From contig JAPQWV010000012.1 in the NCBI GenBank assembly GCA_027422505.1, positions 23,265,501-23,329,500 of the forward strand: a stretch of 64,000 nucleotides of DNA, in the 5' to 3' direction. This stretch comes from Craterostigma plantagineum. Lineage: Eukaryota > Streptophyta > Magnoliopsida > Lamiales > Linderniaceae. A program made the translations under genes and the position numbers. The first letter of the stretch is position 1, and every line of letters begins with the position of its first letter. Under the pieces are notes generated by a model that ran no database searches, had not been told where the DNA came from, and saw only the letters and a list, made by a program, of their open reading frames with translations. Below, in pieces: positions 35,880 to 47,322 of the stretch.

Positions 35880-37768
35880 CAAGAGGCCATTAGAAGGCTT
35901 TTTAAATTAAATAATGCAAAAAAAACTAATATTTAATAAAATAGGGTAGTTTTTGAAATAATTAACAAAATAGAGTAATCCGCAGTTAATACCTGCGACG
36001 ACGCACCCATTAGGGGCGACGTCGCATCCATGGGACGCGACGCCCAGTTTTATTATTTTTTTGTTTCCCATCGTCGCACCCAATGGGTGCGACATCAACT
36101 TCTTTTTTTTTTTTTTTTTTTTCAATGTTTTATTTTAGCTTTTTTTTATATATTTATTAATTATATAATCCACCTAATCATAAAATCATCGTTTACTTCA
36201 TGTGATACATAATAAAAATTTATAAACGTATCTAATTTATTGCCTGTTTCACGACGATTAAAATGATATATATATCTTATATTTTCGTTACTCGAAAATA
36301 TTCTTTTGAATTTTAATAAATTAAAACATAATTAAATTGCAACTTTTGTTATTTAAGTTGCCCCGTACTTCTCTTTTTTATTTTAATAATTTGTTTTTTT
36401 TTTATTTTAATTTTTTTATATTTATTAATTATATAATCTACCAAGCTATAAAATCATCGTTAGTTCATGTGATTTACATAAAAAATTCAATAAATGCATC
36501 TAATTTATTGTTTGTTTTACGGAGATAAAATGATATAGATATCTTATATTTTTTGATATTAGAAATATATTTTTTATTTTTATAAATTAATATTTTTAAT
36601 GGTCGTAAAATGAAAATATAAACAATATTTCAAAAACGAAAAATATAAGTTATGCATATCATTTTAATCGTCGTGAAACAAGCAATAAATTAGATACATT
36701 TATAAATTTTTATTATGTAATTACATGAAGTAAACGATGATTTTATGATTAGGTGGATTATATAATTAATAAATATAAAAAAAGTTAAAATAAAAAATTG
36801 AAAAAAAAAATAAAAAGAAGTTGATGTCGCGCCCATTGGGTGCGACCATGGAAAAAAAAATAATATAATTGGGCGTCGCGTCCAATGGATGCGTCGTCGC
36901 CCATAATGGGTGCGACGTCGCGGGTATTAATCGCGGATTACCCTATTTTGTTAATTATTTCAAAAACGACCATATTTTATTAAATTTTAGTTTTTTTTGC
37001 ATTATTTAATTTAAAAAGCCCCATTAGAAGGGTAAAGGTAAGTGACAAAAATTTAACCTTTAAGCAGCCCATAAAAGTTGACTGTAAAAAGCACACGAGT
37101 TTGCACTTCTACACACAGAATACAAAAGGATAAAGAGGAAAAAAGAGGTTACCCCTTAGTCCCACTCTAAAGGAAACACTTCATCCATATAGTGAAAACC
37201 AAAGGCCAGGTTCAGGTTACTATGTAATTCATCTCAAATTACAAGCAGAAACGTTTCCTAATATTCTCGTTCTTACGTGAATGCAAGCATAGTCCTATTT
37301 CTAACAGATAAATGGAAATCACGAAGTAGAAAGTGTAAATAGAGACGAAGGAACCACCTCAATCGACAACCAATGAGAGTTTCAATTTTTACCCTCAAAG
37401 ATAAAGAAGCAGAAAGAAAGAAAACAAAAGAATAGTTAATACCCAATGAGGTTAACTCTAAGATTGGCTTTGAGCTGAACGAAGAGATCATAAAGCTGAC
37501 CCAAATCAGCCGCATTTCCATGAGAGTACAGCACCGTAAGCCTAGCGTAAGGGTTTCTTAAGTAAAAAGCAACTATCTTGTTCCCTCTTTTAGTATCAAT
37601 CGACAGAACGTCTAGCGACCCGCCGTCGTAGTCGACGGCCGTCGGCCGAGCCGACGCCGTCGAGACGGCGACAAGCTTTCCGTCGTCCCTCTTCTTGATA
37701 TGGTACGTGGGTGGGGATGGTGGGAAGAAGGCAAATTTTGCTGCGAGCTGCGAAATCAAACAGCCCAT
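29534..37768 (-). CDS. ABHD17-like alpha/beta hydrolase with Cys-rich tail
   Basis: Five exons (37768-37443, 31167-31131, 31024-30788, 30720-30673, 29965-29534) join in frame to 359 aa. The N-terminus MGCLIS offers Gly2 for myristoylation and Cys3 for acylation. The hydrolase core shows YSHGNAADLGQ, DYSGYGASTGK, the nucleophile elbow YGQSVGSGPT (Ser155), the acid in GMEDDVV (about Asp220) and the His in GGGHCN (His249), so the triad looks complete. Animal ABHD17 proteins remove palmitate from membrane proteins; a similar membrane-linked depalmitoylase role here is inference. The last 65 residues or so are unusually Cys-rich, ending DCSCCS, as in some plant members. Intron 1 is 6.3 kb because it holds a MULE (31497-35750) and a foldback element (35896-37020); intron 4 holds a hAT-type MITE. 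The start is the ATG at 37768. Confidence 0.93.
30107..30321. mobile_element. short hAT-type MITE in intron 4 of the hydrolase gene
   Basis: The direct duplication TTCTGGAT (8 bp) at 30099-30106 and 30322-30329 brackets 215 bases. Terminal regions AGGTGTCAAAACGGGCC and, inverted, CTGCCAAACGGGCC are similar, and the interior is rich in GGCCCG words. It has no coding capacity. Confidence 0.75.
31497..35750. mobile_element. non-autonomous MULE in hydrolase intron 1, inverted relative of 13641-17315
   Basis: 4,254 bases. Ends GGGTTAATTAAAGTTCAGGC and, on the other strand, GGGGCAATTACGGATCAGGC. The 9-bp target duplication TTAATAAAA is at 31488-31496 and 35751-35759. The interior matches the nested MULE at 13641-17315 in reverse orientation (for example 33397-33588 against 15689-15880). 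No transposase is encoded. It sits entirely inside an intron of a minus-strand gene whose exons remain intact. Confidence 0.92.
35830..35876. repeat. (CT)n microsatellite
   Basis: About 47 bases of uninterrupted CT dinucleotides in intron 1 of the hydrolase gene, between the MULE and the foldback element. On the transcribed strand it reads GA. Confidence 0.95.
35896..37020. mobile_element. foldback element with about 430-bp inverted arms (MULE-type MITE)
   Basis: 1,125 bases with perfect outer inverted repeats (GGCTTTTTAAATTAAATAAT at the left end) and a 9-bp target duplication CCATTAGAA at 35887-35895 and 37021-37029. The arms continue inward for roughly 430 bases, including GC-rich palindromic words such as GACGTCGCACCC. 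The centre holds a third partial copy of the arm sequence (about 36376-36560) in the left-arm orientation. The 9-bp duplication suggests Mutator mobilisation. Non-coding. Confidence 0.92.
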
Positions 37769-38036
37769 CAACTTTTTCTTTCCTTTTTTGAGGTAAAATT
37801 CGCTGCTTTGGCTTTTTAGATGTGTAATAAACTAGGGGGGAGATTAGATTTGATGGCGATGTGATGATGATGATGGTTGAAGATTCTATCTGTAGTGGGT
37901 CATGAATGCATGCGTGGAGTTTGTAGTTGTGGTAGGTGGCTGATGAGGAAATAGTAGTAATAGTGTGTGTGTGTGTTTATGAAGAAGCAATCAAGCAAAG
38001 AGGCTCCGTGGGCTGTGTGCTATTGGAAGATGGATG
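37769..38036 (-). promoter_or_regulatory. 5' UTR and proximal promoter of the hydrolase gene
   Basis: Upstream of the ATG at 37768 on the minus strand, up to the TSD of the retroposon. It contains a short GT run (about 37964-37977). No specific element was assigned. Confidence 0.4.
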
Positions 38037-38051
38037 GAATCGGAGAGAGAG

Positions 38052-38229
38052 CCCAATAGAATACGCGTGAAACTCTCCCCCCTTCTTTTCTCCCCCCTCT
38101 CTCTATAACCCAAACCCTAAAAACAATCTCAGCCGCCACCTCTCCTCCCCCTCCTCCCCTTCCTCCCCTCCTCCATTAATGGAGGTAGGGGAAACATGGA
38201 GGTAGGGGGAGCTCTTCTCTTTTGTTTTC

Positions 38230-38266
<37 letters not shown>

Positions 38267-38942
38267 TCGTCCAGTCTGCCGCTGCCACCACCAAGCCGCC
38301 ACCGTGCCACCACCACGCCGCCACCGTGCCACCATCATGCCGGCCCCCTCCTCTACTGCCGCCATCGCCCCACCATCTGCCGCTGCTGAGAGTCGTCGCC
38401 CGCCCGTCTTGCCGGCGGCTCGCTGAAGCTGAGGCCGGCATCCACCGCCACTCCACCATCTCACCACCTCGCCGCCAACTCGCTGACCGCCGACCGCCGA
38501 CCGCCGACCGCCGACTGCCGACCGCCGACCACCGACCGCTGACCGCCGTGCCACACCTCACTATCGTCCACCCGCGAGTCTCCCGTGGGAGCTCGTTTCT
38601 CCCGGCCATTAGGTCGGGAGCTTTTTCTCCCGTTGTGGAGCCTTTTCTCCCTTGTGGAGCCTCTTCCGATGAAGACGATAACCTCGAGTCGTTGGACAAA
38701 AATAATGTAGAGTACCGTAGATTCGGATTAATAACCTTTTCTGTCGTATGTTCTATAGATTTTGGTCCAAGTTCGAGGTTTATTTCGTTTTCTGTCGGCT
38801 TGTTTTTGTTTTCGTGTTGCATTGCTCCTTGTGAGCCTTTGTTTCTCTACCGGATTCTGTATTACCGGAGAGACCCTTTGGGCTATTTAGCCCCTGTATC
38901 TTTGTTTATTAATGCAAGCTATCGTTTCCGGGAAAAAAAAAA
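38052..38942 (+). mobile_element. A-tailed non-LTR retroposon (LINE-derived or processed)
   Basis: A 15-bp direct repeat GAATCGGAGAGAGAG occurs at 38037-38051 and 38943-38957. The right copy directly follows an A run (38933-38942), the signature of target-primed reverse transcription. The interior starts with an AAACCCTAAA-containing leader, has an internal A tract (about 38240-38265), a GCC/CCG-rich tandem stretch (about 38280-38550) and a unique 3' part ending near GCAAGCTATCG. That 3' end resembles plant LINE 3' ends I recall, but no reverse transcriptase is present. A plus-strand frame of 260 codons across it is low-complexity and not called a gene. Confidence 0.8.
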
Positions 38943-38948
38943 GAATCG

Positions 38949-38957
<9 letters not shown>

Positions 38958-38981
<24 letters not shown>

Positions 38982-39632
38982 AGTTTTTCAAGAGGTTATT
39001 TATGATCATGTGTTTGCTGGGAGGTATTCAAGAAAGATAAAAAACAAGTGTGTGTGTGTTCGCGTGTGTGTACTGTGTCTCTCTAGGGGGCAGGGAGAGG
39101 TTGTGTAGGTGCGAAAAAAATATTGTTTGGCAAGTTAAAAAAAGGTATAGAATTTGAATAGTGTAGATTTTTAATTTGGTACTGTATGTCCATCATCGTT
39201 ATTTAAAGGTCTAGCGTCTCGCAAATAAAAGTCATGACTATTAATTATGATAGTTTATATGAACATGACGAAATACATGGTTATCATCATATATATTGAG
39301 TTTCATTCTATATATCGCATATATTTGAATTTATCATATACTTGAATTGTATCACATATATTTGAATTTGATAGAGGATAGAGAATATATAGAAGATGTG
39401 AACGTTTTTCTTTTTCAAATTTCATAATTCCAAGGACAGTTAAAATGGGGTCATGCAATAAAAGACATAATTGTATTGAAACTAGGCAAGAAAGTGTTCA
39501 GACATTATAGAGGGGAGCAACACAATAAGACCTTCGTTTGAAAACAAGCATGGGCAACTTCCCCAGTTCATGACGTACAAAGGGTTCGATAATACATAGA
39601 ATGTCTTGAGCATTTGTCTGTTCTCAATGCAC
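38958..39632. other. intergenic, AT-rich, with GA tract
   Basis: The (GA)n run of the right TSD continues to about 38978. The rest is AT-rich 3' flank of DAD1 with nothing recognised. Confidence 0.5.
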
Positions 39633-40993
39633 TTACCCTAGGAAGTTCATGATGACCAAATGAAGGACCAAATTGCAAAGTACGAAATCTGCAAAGGCTC
39701 GCTCTGGGGGTAGGTCCTGTACATAATCGTAGATACATTAGATTCCACGCACAATGCATATGTACGTACATTCAAGACAGAGTGTGAGATTGCTATACAG
39801 AAGAAAATACTCTGTTGCTGCAATTTTTGTTCGATCAATTCACATGTACATTGGAGAAGAGCTTTGTCAAAAGATGAAAAACGATAAAGTTAAAAGATTG
39901 GTTAGTTTTGCTCACGAAGAAGAATTTACCTTGAATTCCTTGTTTTCTTTGTTCACTTGGATTCGAAGACTCACTGTCGTCGAAAGGAATGACAAATCAG
40001 CCCTTTGGTTTTGTTGATTAATTAAGAATACGGCAGATTAGAACTAGAAATTCTATTAACTCACCAGCAAGAACAGCAGTACCAACACATGAGAGTACCC
40101 CTGAAAGAAAGGAGTTGAATGGGAATGAACCGACCAATGCCATGTAGACCACCTGAGTATCTCAAGAATAACAACTGTTCAATATCTTCAGGTTGGGTTT
40201 CAAGAACTAAAAGCATCACCTTTTCTTACTACAAAAGCATAAAATGGACACACTAGTACGCTATCACTTGAATCGTAATTTCCATATACAGTTAAGGAAA
40301 TACTCGAAGTCCACCAAGATTCAAGAGGAAGATAATCAAGCTATTTGAGCAGCATCATCCAAAATTTATCTTATGAGGAGATGATTGAGGATTCACACCC
40401 AAGCTCATGAACTTGTCCACAGATGTGTTTATCGAAGATTCCACTACTGAATAACCATCCAATAAAATATATACAGTGATATATATAGTCTTTCCCGAAG
40501 AATGTTACCAGATTAAAATCGGCTAAAATATAGATGAAAACATGCTCATACTTGTAATGAAGTGACTTCAAATCAAAATCGTACCAGTTCCAGACATGAG
40601 CTAATTTACACAAAAGAAACCTATTTCATTTCAATTTTCAGCATAGTCTATAGTTAAATTATGTTCATTCCGCGCTAGATCTAATCTAGGAGTGTCAGCA
40701 CAACAATCAACGGCCCAAATATCATATTCTCAAGTATTGAATCTATAACTAACAGGAGAAATCAAAATTTACCTGAATTACAGCAGTCACAACAGCAAAA
40801 ACGATGTATAGATCTATGATCTGCAAAAACGAAAGAAGCACAAGTGAAAAAAAAAAGCGAGAGACGCCAACCACCATAAATTCAGCGATTCAGAAACCTT
40901 GAGATTCGTCGGCGTGGCAGCGTAAGCTGTGCGTAGAGAATGGAAAATTGCCTGCGCATCTTGAGCCGTCGTTGCCGCCGATGATTTCCCCAT
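39633..40993 (-). CDS. DAD1: DAD1, oligosaccharyltransferase subunit
   Basis: Five exons (40993-40898, 40820-40773, 40152-40065, 39973-39930, 39716-39633) join in frame to 119 aa. The product is DEFENDER AGAINST CELL DEATH 1, a small ER membrane subunit of the oligosaccharyltransferase that N-glycosylates proteins; its loss triggers cell death in animals (family knowledge). Visible motifs are [49 protein letters not shown] and [18 protein letters not shown]. Hydrophobic segments cover about residues 33-51, 52-79 and 101-118. Length is close to the Arabidopsis protein (115 aa, from memory). The first base of the VSLR exon was placed by frame; Ser stands where I recall Cys. All exons are too short for a simple open-frame search to reveal the gene. 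Confidence 0.95.
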
Positions 40994-42251
40994 TTCTCAA
41001 CAGTCACTGAAGACACTCTTCGACTCTTGACGAGACCAACAATGTGTAGAAATAGAAATTTGTGAGAGAGATAATTTATTGGCCCAATAATGGCCCAATA
41101 AGCCCATAGGCCCAAACATGCTCCTCAAGCAACTTGCAAGGCAGGTCAGAACTGACTGCACGGGCGACCGACTTTGCCAGTAAAGATATCTGATATTATT
41201 AGGGTTGTAATTAAAACCGAAAAAATAAAGGAATAAAAAAAAGCAAAGGTCAAAGGCTGGCTTGGAGGATCAATTTGACGACTTCTCTGTGAATAGGTAG
41301 CTGCTTGGTTGTTGTTTTAGATTTTTGTTGGTTCTTCCTCGTTAAGGCTTGTGATGGTTGGACTTGTTGTGATGTGTTCTTGTGGATCCGTGGCTTGAGA
41401 GGTTTATTCGTATGTTTTGTATGTTGAATCTCGGAATTCGCGATGTTTTTTATGGTGATTTTGGTGGTAAAGTTGAATTGATGTGAATCGAAGTAGCAAG
41501 TGGAAGTCAGTCAGCTGGATTTTGGTATGTTCTTTATTTTTATTTCTGAGATTTTTTTTTTTTTTTTGTTTAGGCGAAAGTTTCTTCGTTCCTGTTTGCA
41601 CGGTGTTTTGATTGTTGGTCGTTTTTTGTTTTTGGTGGAGAGTTTCCCGATTTTTCGGGGAGTATTTTGTTGTTTAATGGGTGAGGATTGATTGAAGATT
41701 TTAGACTGTTTTTTTTCTTACAAATGAAACAGATTTAGATCCATTTACTGAGTTGTATTGGCTGTGAGTCGGTCAGATGTTTGGATTTCATGGCTTGCAT
41801 GAAGTCAGCCATTTGCATATCTGGTGTTTTTTAGGCTTTTTCTTGTAGTGATATATGTTTTCAGTTGTAGATACTTGATCAAAAGATCCTTGACGTAACA
41901 CACTTTGAGTTCGTTGTCTTTATTTCGTTCCGTAGTCTATTTGTTTTCGTTGAAAATAGGTTTTTGTTGTTCGCGGTAGTTAATTAATTATAGCCGTAAG
42001 GCTTTGGTCGTACCACATGTAGGACTACAGTTGATGTCTTTGTTCTACCTAAATGCAAACGTTGTAATACGGTACTGCATTACTCCATAAATGTGCACCA
42101 TGTCTTTGTTTCATTTCAGGTCTTTCATTATTGTTCCCAATGGCGTTGGTTCTTTGAGGCCATACCAAGAACAAGTCATCGCAATTCGCCACTACACTCT
42201 CGTCGCTTTTGGCTGTGCTTAGGTGGATAGGAATTGATCCAAGAGCGCGAA
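40994..42251. promoter_or_regulatory. shared upstream region of DAD1 and RCD1/SRO
   Basis: A head-to-head spacer of 1,258 bases. The DAD1 side contains GGCCCAATAATGGCCCAATA (about 41081-41100), doubled GGCCCA motifs typical of plant housekeeping promoters. The RCD1/SRO side probably contains a 5' UTR intron, with the acceptor at TTTCAGG near 42119. Transcript starts are not determined. Confidence 0.55.
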
Positions 42252-44506
42252 ATGGACACAAAATACGAAAAGGTATTGGCTAATGGTGGACGTGTCGCGG
42301 TTAAGCTTAAAAGAAAGCAACCCGAGCAAAGCACCATCTCTGAAAAAGGATCCAAAGCCAAAAGAAGTAAACCTGGCAGATTCAGCTCTGACGCTTTTGC
42401 TTCTGGAAAACGTCTGCTTAAGTATTATTCCAACTACAAAAAATTATCTGGTCTGAAGCGTTTAATGTTCTATGGCAACAACGAATGGAAAGATTTCCCC
42501 CAGGATGTTGTTGCCTTGGTCAACAAGGAAGTTCTCAAAAATCCTGCTGTGGAAGTAGATGTCGATGGGTGTAAAATTTTACTCGATTTCTTGCACATGA
42601 CGAAGTTGGACACGGAAACTGGTTTGTCCCATCCAATTGCATGGATTGACGTATCTGACAAGTGTTTCTTCCCTGAAATAATCGGTGACTACAACAAAGC
42701 AAATTTCAACCAATCGGCAGAAGGCCATGATGTTCTTGAGGATATCAACTTGCATTTGGAGATTGAGATACGTGAATTAGGAGTAGAATCTTGTGGTGAG
42801 TCCAATACTGTAATCGAACAACCATTAGACAAAGATGATGCTGCAACTGTATATTGTGACGTGGGAATAAATGAAAGCTGTGTGAAAGGGCCAATTGTGG
42901 AAGCTAATGCCTCGCCTGAAGGAAACTTGGATTTAACCGCTGCTCGTTGGCCGGGCTCTATGGCCATCGATGTCCTAAACGAAATGTTTGTAAAAGCTAT
43001 AGGCTCATCTGCTGCAAAAATCGTTGAAGTACGTCATTGCTCGAGCATTTCGATGGAGGCTCGGTGGGAAATTTTCACCAAACAGATCGAAATTACTAAA
43101 AGGTACCGTGGAGATGCGAATGTCCAATATGCATGGCTACCTTGTTCGAAAACGATGGCTTCAGCTATACAGAAGTTTGGGGTCGGTTATTCTGGGCAGT
43201 CGAAAGTTCGCCCCATGCATGGTATTGGAGTTCATTTAATCCCTGCTAACGGGACAAACATCAGGTTCGATATTCTTGAATCATATTTCGTGTGTTGAAG
43301 GTTCTTTTAAGTAATCCTCTGTGCGCTCTTTATGCCATTTCGTTATTTGCATATATACGCAAAGATGGTTAGTTATTTGTCGTTGCTGATATGCGCTAGA
43401 GTTCATATTGTTGCTACTCATAGTTTTGCGTTAGTTCTTGTCTTAAAATCCTGTCTCGTGGCTCTATTTTTCTTCTTTTTCCTATCGAGTGCTTTCAGTA
43501 TAGATTGCTTTGATGTTGACGAAAACGGCGTCCAACATATGACACTCTGCCGTGTAATTATGGGGAATATGGAGTTAGTTTGCTCGGGCGCAAATCAATT
43601 CCATCCTAGTTCAGAGGACTATGACAGCGGTGCTGACAATCTTCTGAAGCCCAATAAGTATGTAATATGGAACATGAATGCTAATTCGCACATCTACCCT
43701 GAGTGTGTTGTTAGTTTCAAGATGGCCCCCAATTTGGAAGGTAACTAACGGTTCGCTCCTTTAGCGCATGTTTTTCTGTTCGGGTCAAAGAATTTATTGT
43801 AAGAGCACAAAGTTTCTTTAGCGCATATTATGTATACTGTCGTGATTGCTAGTTTTAAGAGAAAACATGTTTGTTTTCCCTATGGCATAGGGCGTGTACT
43901 TGAAATTGGTGGCAGGCTCGATAACTCTGGGATCAGTACTTGCGATGCTGGACCTCAAGGGCCTGTACGATTTTCTTTTCCTAAATTTTACGTTTTTTAT
44001 TTCATTAGCTCCTAATTTTTTAATTACTAATAATTTTTTCCCGTCCATTTTCGTTGTCTTTTTCTTGTAAGACTCCTAATTCTCCTTGGGTGTCATTTTC
44101 GATGCTGTTCGATGCAATCTCGGGCAGAATCCCTTCGCAGAGTATGGACCTTCTGAAGAAGAACTACGAGCTTTTCAAGGTTCGTAATGAAAGCGAACGA
44201 TAATATAGATCACAAACCACTATAACACAACGCCACAAATAACATATCTTCTTCCTTTTTTTTTTTCTATATATTGTGGCAGAATAAGAGGATAGCTAGA
44301 GAGACATTCGTCAGAATGCTGAGGGCGATCGTTGGAGATGCACTTCTTAAGGTTGCAATCACGACTCTTCGTGCCAAGGTTTACTTACTCATTTCCACGA
44401 GCAATGTTTTTGTGTTATTTCGTACTCATATGCTTTGTTAATTTGATTTTTTTTCTTTTTTTTTGGTGTTGCGAAGACGGAGATGAAGGTAAGGCCTACG
44501 GCGTGA
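42252..44506 (+). CDS. RCD1: RCD1/SRO-family protein (WWE-PARP-RST)
   Basis: Six exons (42252-43264, 43499-43740, 43891-43964, 44072-44179, 44283-44378, 44477-44506) join in frame to 520 aa. The N-terminus is basic with likely nuclear signals (KLKRKQP, KAKRSK). A WWE domain follows (about residues 50-140; FLHMTKLDTETG, HPIAWIDV), then an acidic linker and a PARP-like domain (about 230-415; KRYRGDANVQYAWLP, LCRVIMGNMELV). A C-terminal RST domain closes it (about 444-511; MLFDAISGRIPSQSMDLL). Plant SRO proteins are nuclear hubs in stress and ROS signalling: RST binds transcription factors, and the PARP fold is generally thought inactive. Arabidopsis RCD1 is longer (589 aa, from memory). RCD1 versus SRO1 cannot be decided. 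The start is the ATG at 42252; 18 bases upstream there is only a TTG. Confidence 0.94.
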
Positions 44507-45100
44507 GATAGACGACGAGGCTGTTTGGTGAGTTAATGAGATTATGTTTGCTTTTACATTACATCAGAAAGTTGATGTTTATATTGTGCTGAAACGTATA
44601 TTTCGAATTAACTTTTGCGTCGTGTCTTATGCTGGCAATGTTTTATTTGGTTGGACTTCGAATATAACCGTTTGCTTCTGTACTATTATGGTCGTGGTTG
44701 GCTTTTTTTACGCAAAGTTCTAAAGCTTTAGTTTAGGCTTCAAATTTCTGTCAAATGTTTGCTCGGAGGTTTTGATTATTGAAGACGTCTTTAGGTTTCA
44801 AAATCGAAAAGGTATTATTTTCTTGAAAAATAATCGATTGTTGTGTACTAATATCAATATAAATAAATACTTCGGTCCTATTCAGATTAACCATTAAAAT
44901 TGGTGAATTTGTCGATTCGATTTGGAAATCTGGTTTTTGTAATAATGGCGTACATTTGAAATGATTATTTGCCAAGTGCATAATTGTTGTAATTTTTAGC
45001 TAAACCTCGTTTAATGTAGTGTAAGCATATATTCTAGATAATAGATAGCATCTTATTACATGCATGCAGATGATAAGAGCCCTACGCTTGCTTGACTGCT
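44507..45100. other. intergenic between RCD1/SRO and SMO2 3' ends
   Basis: Tail-to-tail spacer of 594 bases, AT-rich, holding both 3' UTRs. Nothing else was recognised. Confidence 0.55.
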
Positions 45101-46818
45101 TCAGTTAGAGAGTGCCTTCGACTTTCTATAACCTTTGTCCGTACCAAATATCCTGGTAAAAAACTACACAGTTCAAGCGTTTTTTCCCGCTAATATTCGA
45201 TATATTAATCAACAGAAAAATCCCAACGAAAAACTCACCAGTCCATGTGGACGAAAGTCGACGAAAAGTTTCCGCTCTTCGTATACAGCACTCTGTGATG
45301 GTAGTCGTGGAAATCCGCACTGTACGCAGAAGAAGAAAAAAAAACTACGCTTTTTCGACGCATAAATTTTCGTACCTTCGAAACGAAAAAAAAAAAAAGC
45401 GCATTACCCTCCGTAAAGAGGCAAGAAGTTCGAAGGGCTCCAAGGAAAATGGTAGCCGCAATGTGCCTCAACTGTTTCGAGCACTCTCAGAACCATCCAT
45501 AGCCATAGGGTGATGAGGTGGGGCCCAGTGATTGCGGGCCCGAGCACGGTAGCAAAACCGAGGAAGAGAATTTCGGCGGGGTGGGCGTATTGTGATGTTA
45601 GACCAAAAGGAGTCGAATATCTGTCGATTTTTTTTTGTCGAGCGCATTTCTTTTATTATGTGTACCTAATAATAAATACGATATCGAATGGCGCTGCGAA
45701 GAAAGGAGATTAATTTAAGGGCTCACTCGTGGTGGACGCTGTGGACGTGTTTGTATAGCCATTTCGTGTGTAGGATTCTGTGTCCCCAGTAGAAGACAAA
45801 GTCCTCGACGACGAAGTAGAATAAAATTTGGGCGAGACGACTTTCCTACGCGGAGAAAGAAATTTTAATTTATCAAGTAGGAAGGAAATGCTACAAAAAA
45901 ATTTAAATATTTGAACGGTGAATAGTTTGTCGAGATCATTATTCAGGGTGAGTTTGGCATGTGGAATTCGCTAAGGAAAAGAAAAGGAAAAGCAAATGGT
46001 ATGCATCGAACCATTGTACGTCACGCTTCGTATAACCTCATCAATTTGAGGTCAAATATATAAATACTTTATTATATAGTTTCCCGACGAAGAAAAAGCT
46101 GCAAATATTATGTTATGTTGGCAGGCGTTCTGACACGAATGTCCACTGACAACGTGCGACAGTTTTCGACTGCAGAAGCGCTGTTTTTTCTTTCTTTTCA
46201 AAACTTCTTTTTGCAGCGAAACATATAATAAATATTATTCACAAAGCGCACACGTAAAATCGAGCGCAAAACATACCACGAAGGCAATGGAAGAGTACTG
46301 CGCAACCCCATGAATCTAAAGATGGGATATGATATCACCATCACGGGAAAGTTGACGCACGAATGGTAAAACACGAGCCGTGCGATGCACTTCGCCTGAG
46401 ATGCCGACGAGTTGGTTTTAGTCTGCGCATCGGACGATAAATTATAAGGAAAAAAATTATGTAACGTGCCGAACGAAAATGCAAAACATAACAACGTAGA
46501 ACGATGGATAATAGCTTGATTAAATTTTTTTACGAGGATATACAAAGATTCGAATATGGCGATTTTTTAAACCTGGATCTTGTACTTGCTTAGAAATCCC
46601 GTCCTCTCGAGGAAGACAAACGGAAGGCCCGACGTAAAGAAAACGATTTCGTGGAGAAGAAAGCTTCCAAGGGATGCGAGCTGAAAATCGCTGAAGTGTG
46701 CGATTAAGTACTGCAACGCCGAAAAACAAGTGTTTAAGAATCAAACAAAAACAAAATCTGAAACAAAAAAGATTGTAATAACATTTACCGTCCAAGCAGA
46801 TTCGATTATAGAAGCCAT
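45101..46818 (-). CDS. SMO2: sterol C4-methyl oxidase, SMO2 type (one uncertain junction)
   Basis: Seven exons on minus (46818-46789, 46710-46573, 46422-46273, 45845-45727, 45620-45408, 45319-45239, 45152-45101) give 260 aa in the model that keeps the frame. The product is an ER membrane di-iron oxidase that removes the second C4 methyl (4-alpha-methyl-delta7-sterols) in sterol synthesis. The three histidine boxes are intact: HRILH (128-132), HVHSVHH (to 145) and HDYHH (221-225). Length is close to the Arabidopsis protein (266 aa, from memory). The junction of exons 3 and 4 is odd: the usual donor inside the Trp codon (TG|GTATGT) shifts the frame by one, while the donor four bases downstream (TGGTAT|GTTTTG) restores it. 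See findings. This gene is functional only if such splicing occurs; otherwise it is a recent pseudogene. Confidence 0.85.
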
Positions 46819-47322
46819 GGACGAAGCTCAAGAGAGTAGCGTACAGGGAATAATAATAATGTAGCGAATATGTGTGTTGTGTATATGTATGTATATATAT
46901 ATATATATATGTGCATTTTATTCGGCTGTTACCACGGCTGAATATGCCTCATGTAACGCCTTTGCAACTGATCGTCGTTCGATACTAATTAATTTTTTAT
47001 TAATATACTATTACAATTAATTTTTGTTCTTCTGCCGATTTTCGGATAATATTTGTTAGTTAGAATACAAAAATCTGCAAGCGTCTCGTAATTTCAGGCT
47101 GCTAGCTAAAAGCTAAGCTACCGTTTTGATTTTACTATAGTGATGTGATGGATAACTAGCAAAAAGATTATGTCGAATTCAAAGTTACACATTTGATTCC
47201 CAAAAAAAGAGTTACCAAAATAATTATAATGGATTGAGATTATAGTGCAGCCATTGCTCCTAATGAAAAAAATAAAAAAAAATCGACATAATAGATGTGG
47301 AAGAAGGCGGTGATTACCAATT
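46819..47322 (-). promoter_or_regulatory. upstream region of SMO2
   Basis: Promoter-side DNA with an AT/GT microsatellite (about 46883-46910). No defined element was assigned. Confidence 0.4.

Noticed and set aside
38326..39108. Plus-strand 260-codon open frame over the GCC/CCG-rich block
   Set aside because: Low-complexity translation, runs through an A-tailed retroposon, its TSD and GA and GT microsatellites; no domain.
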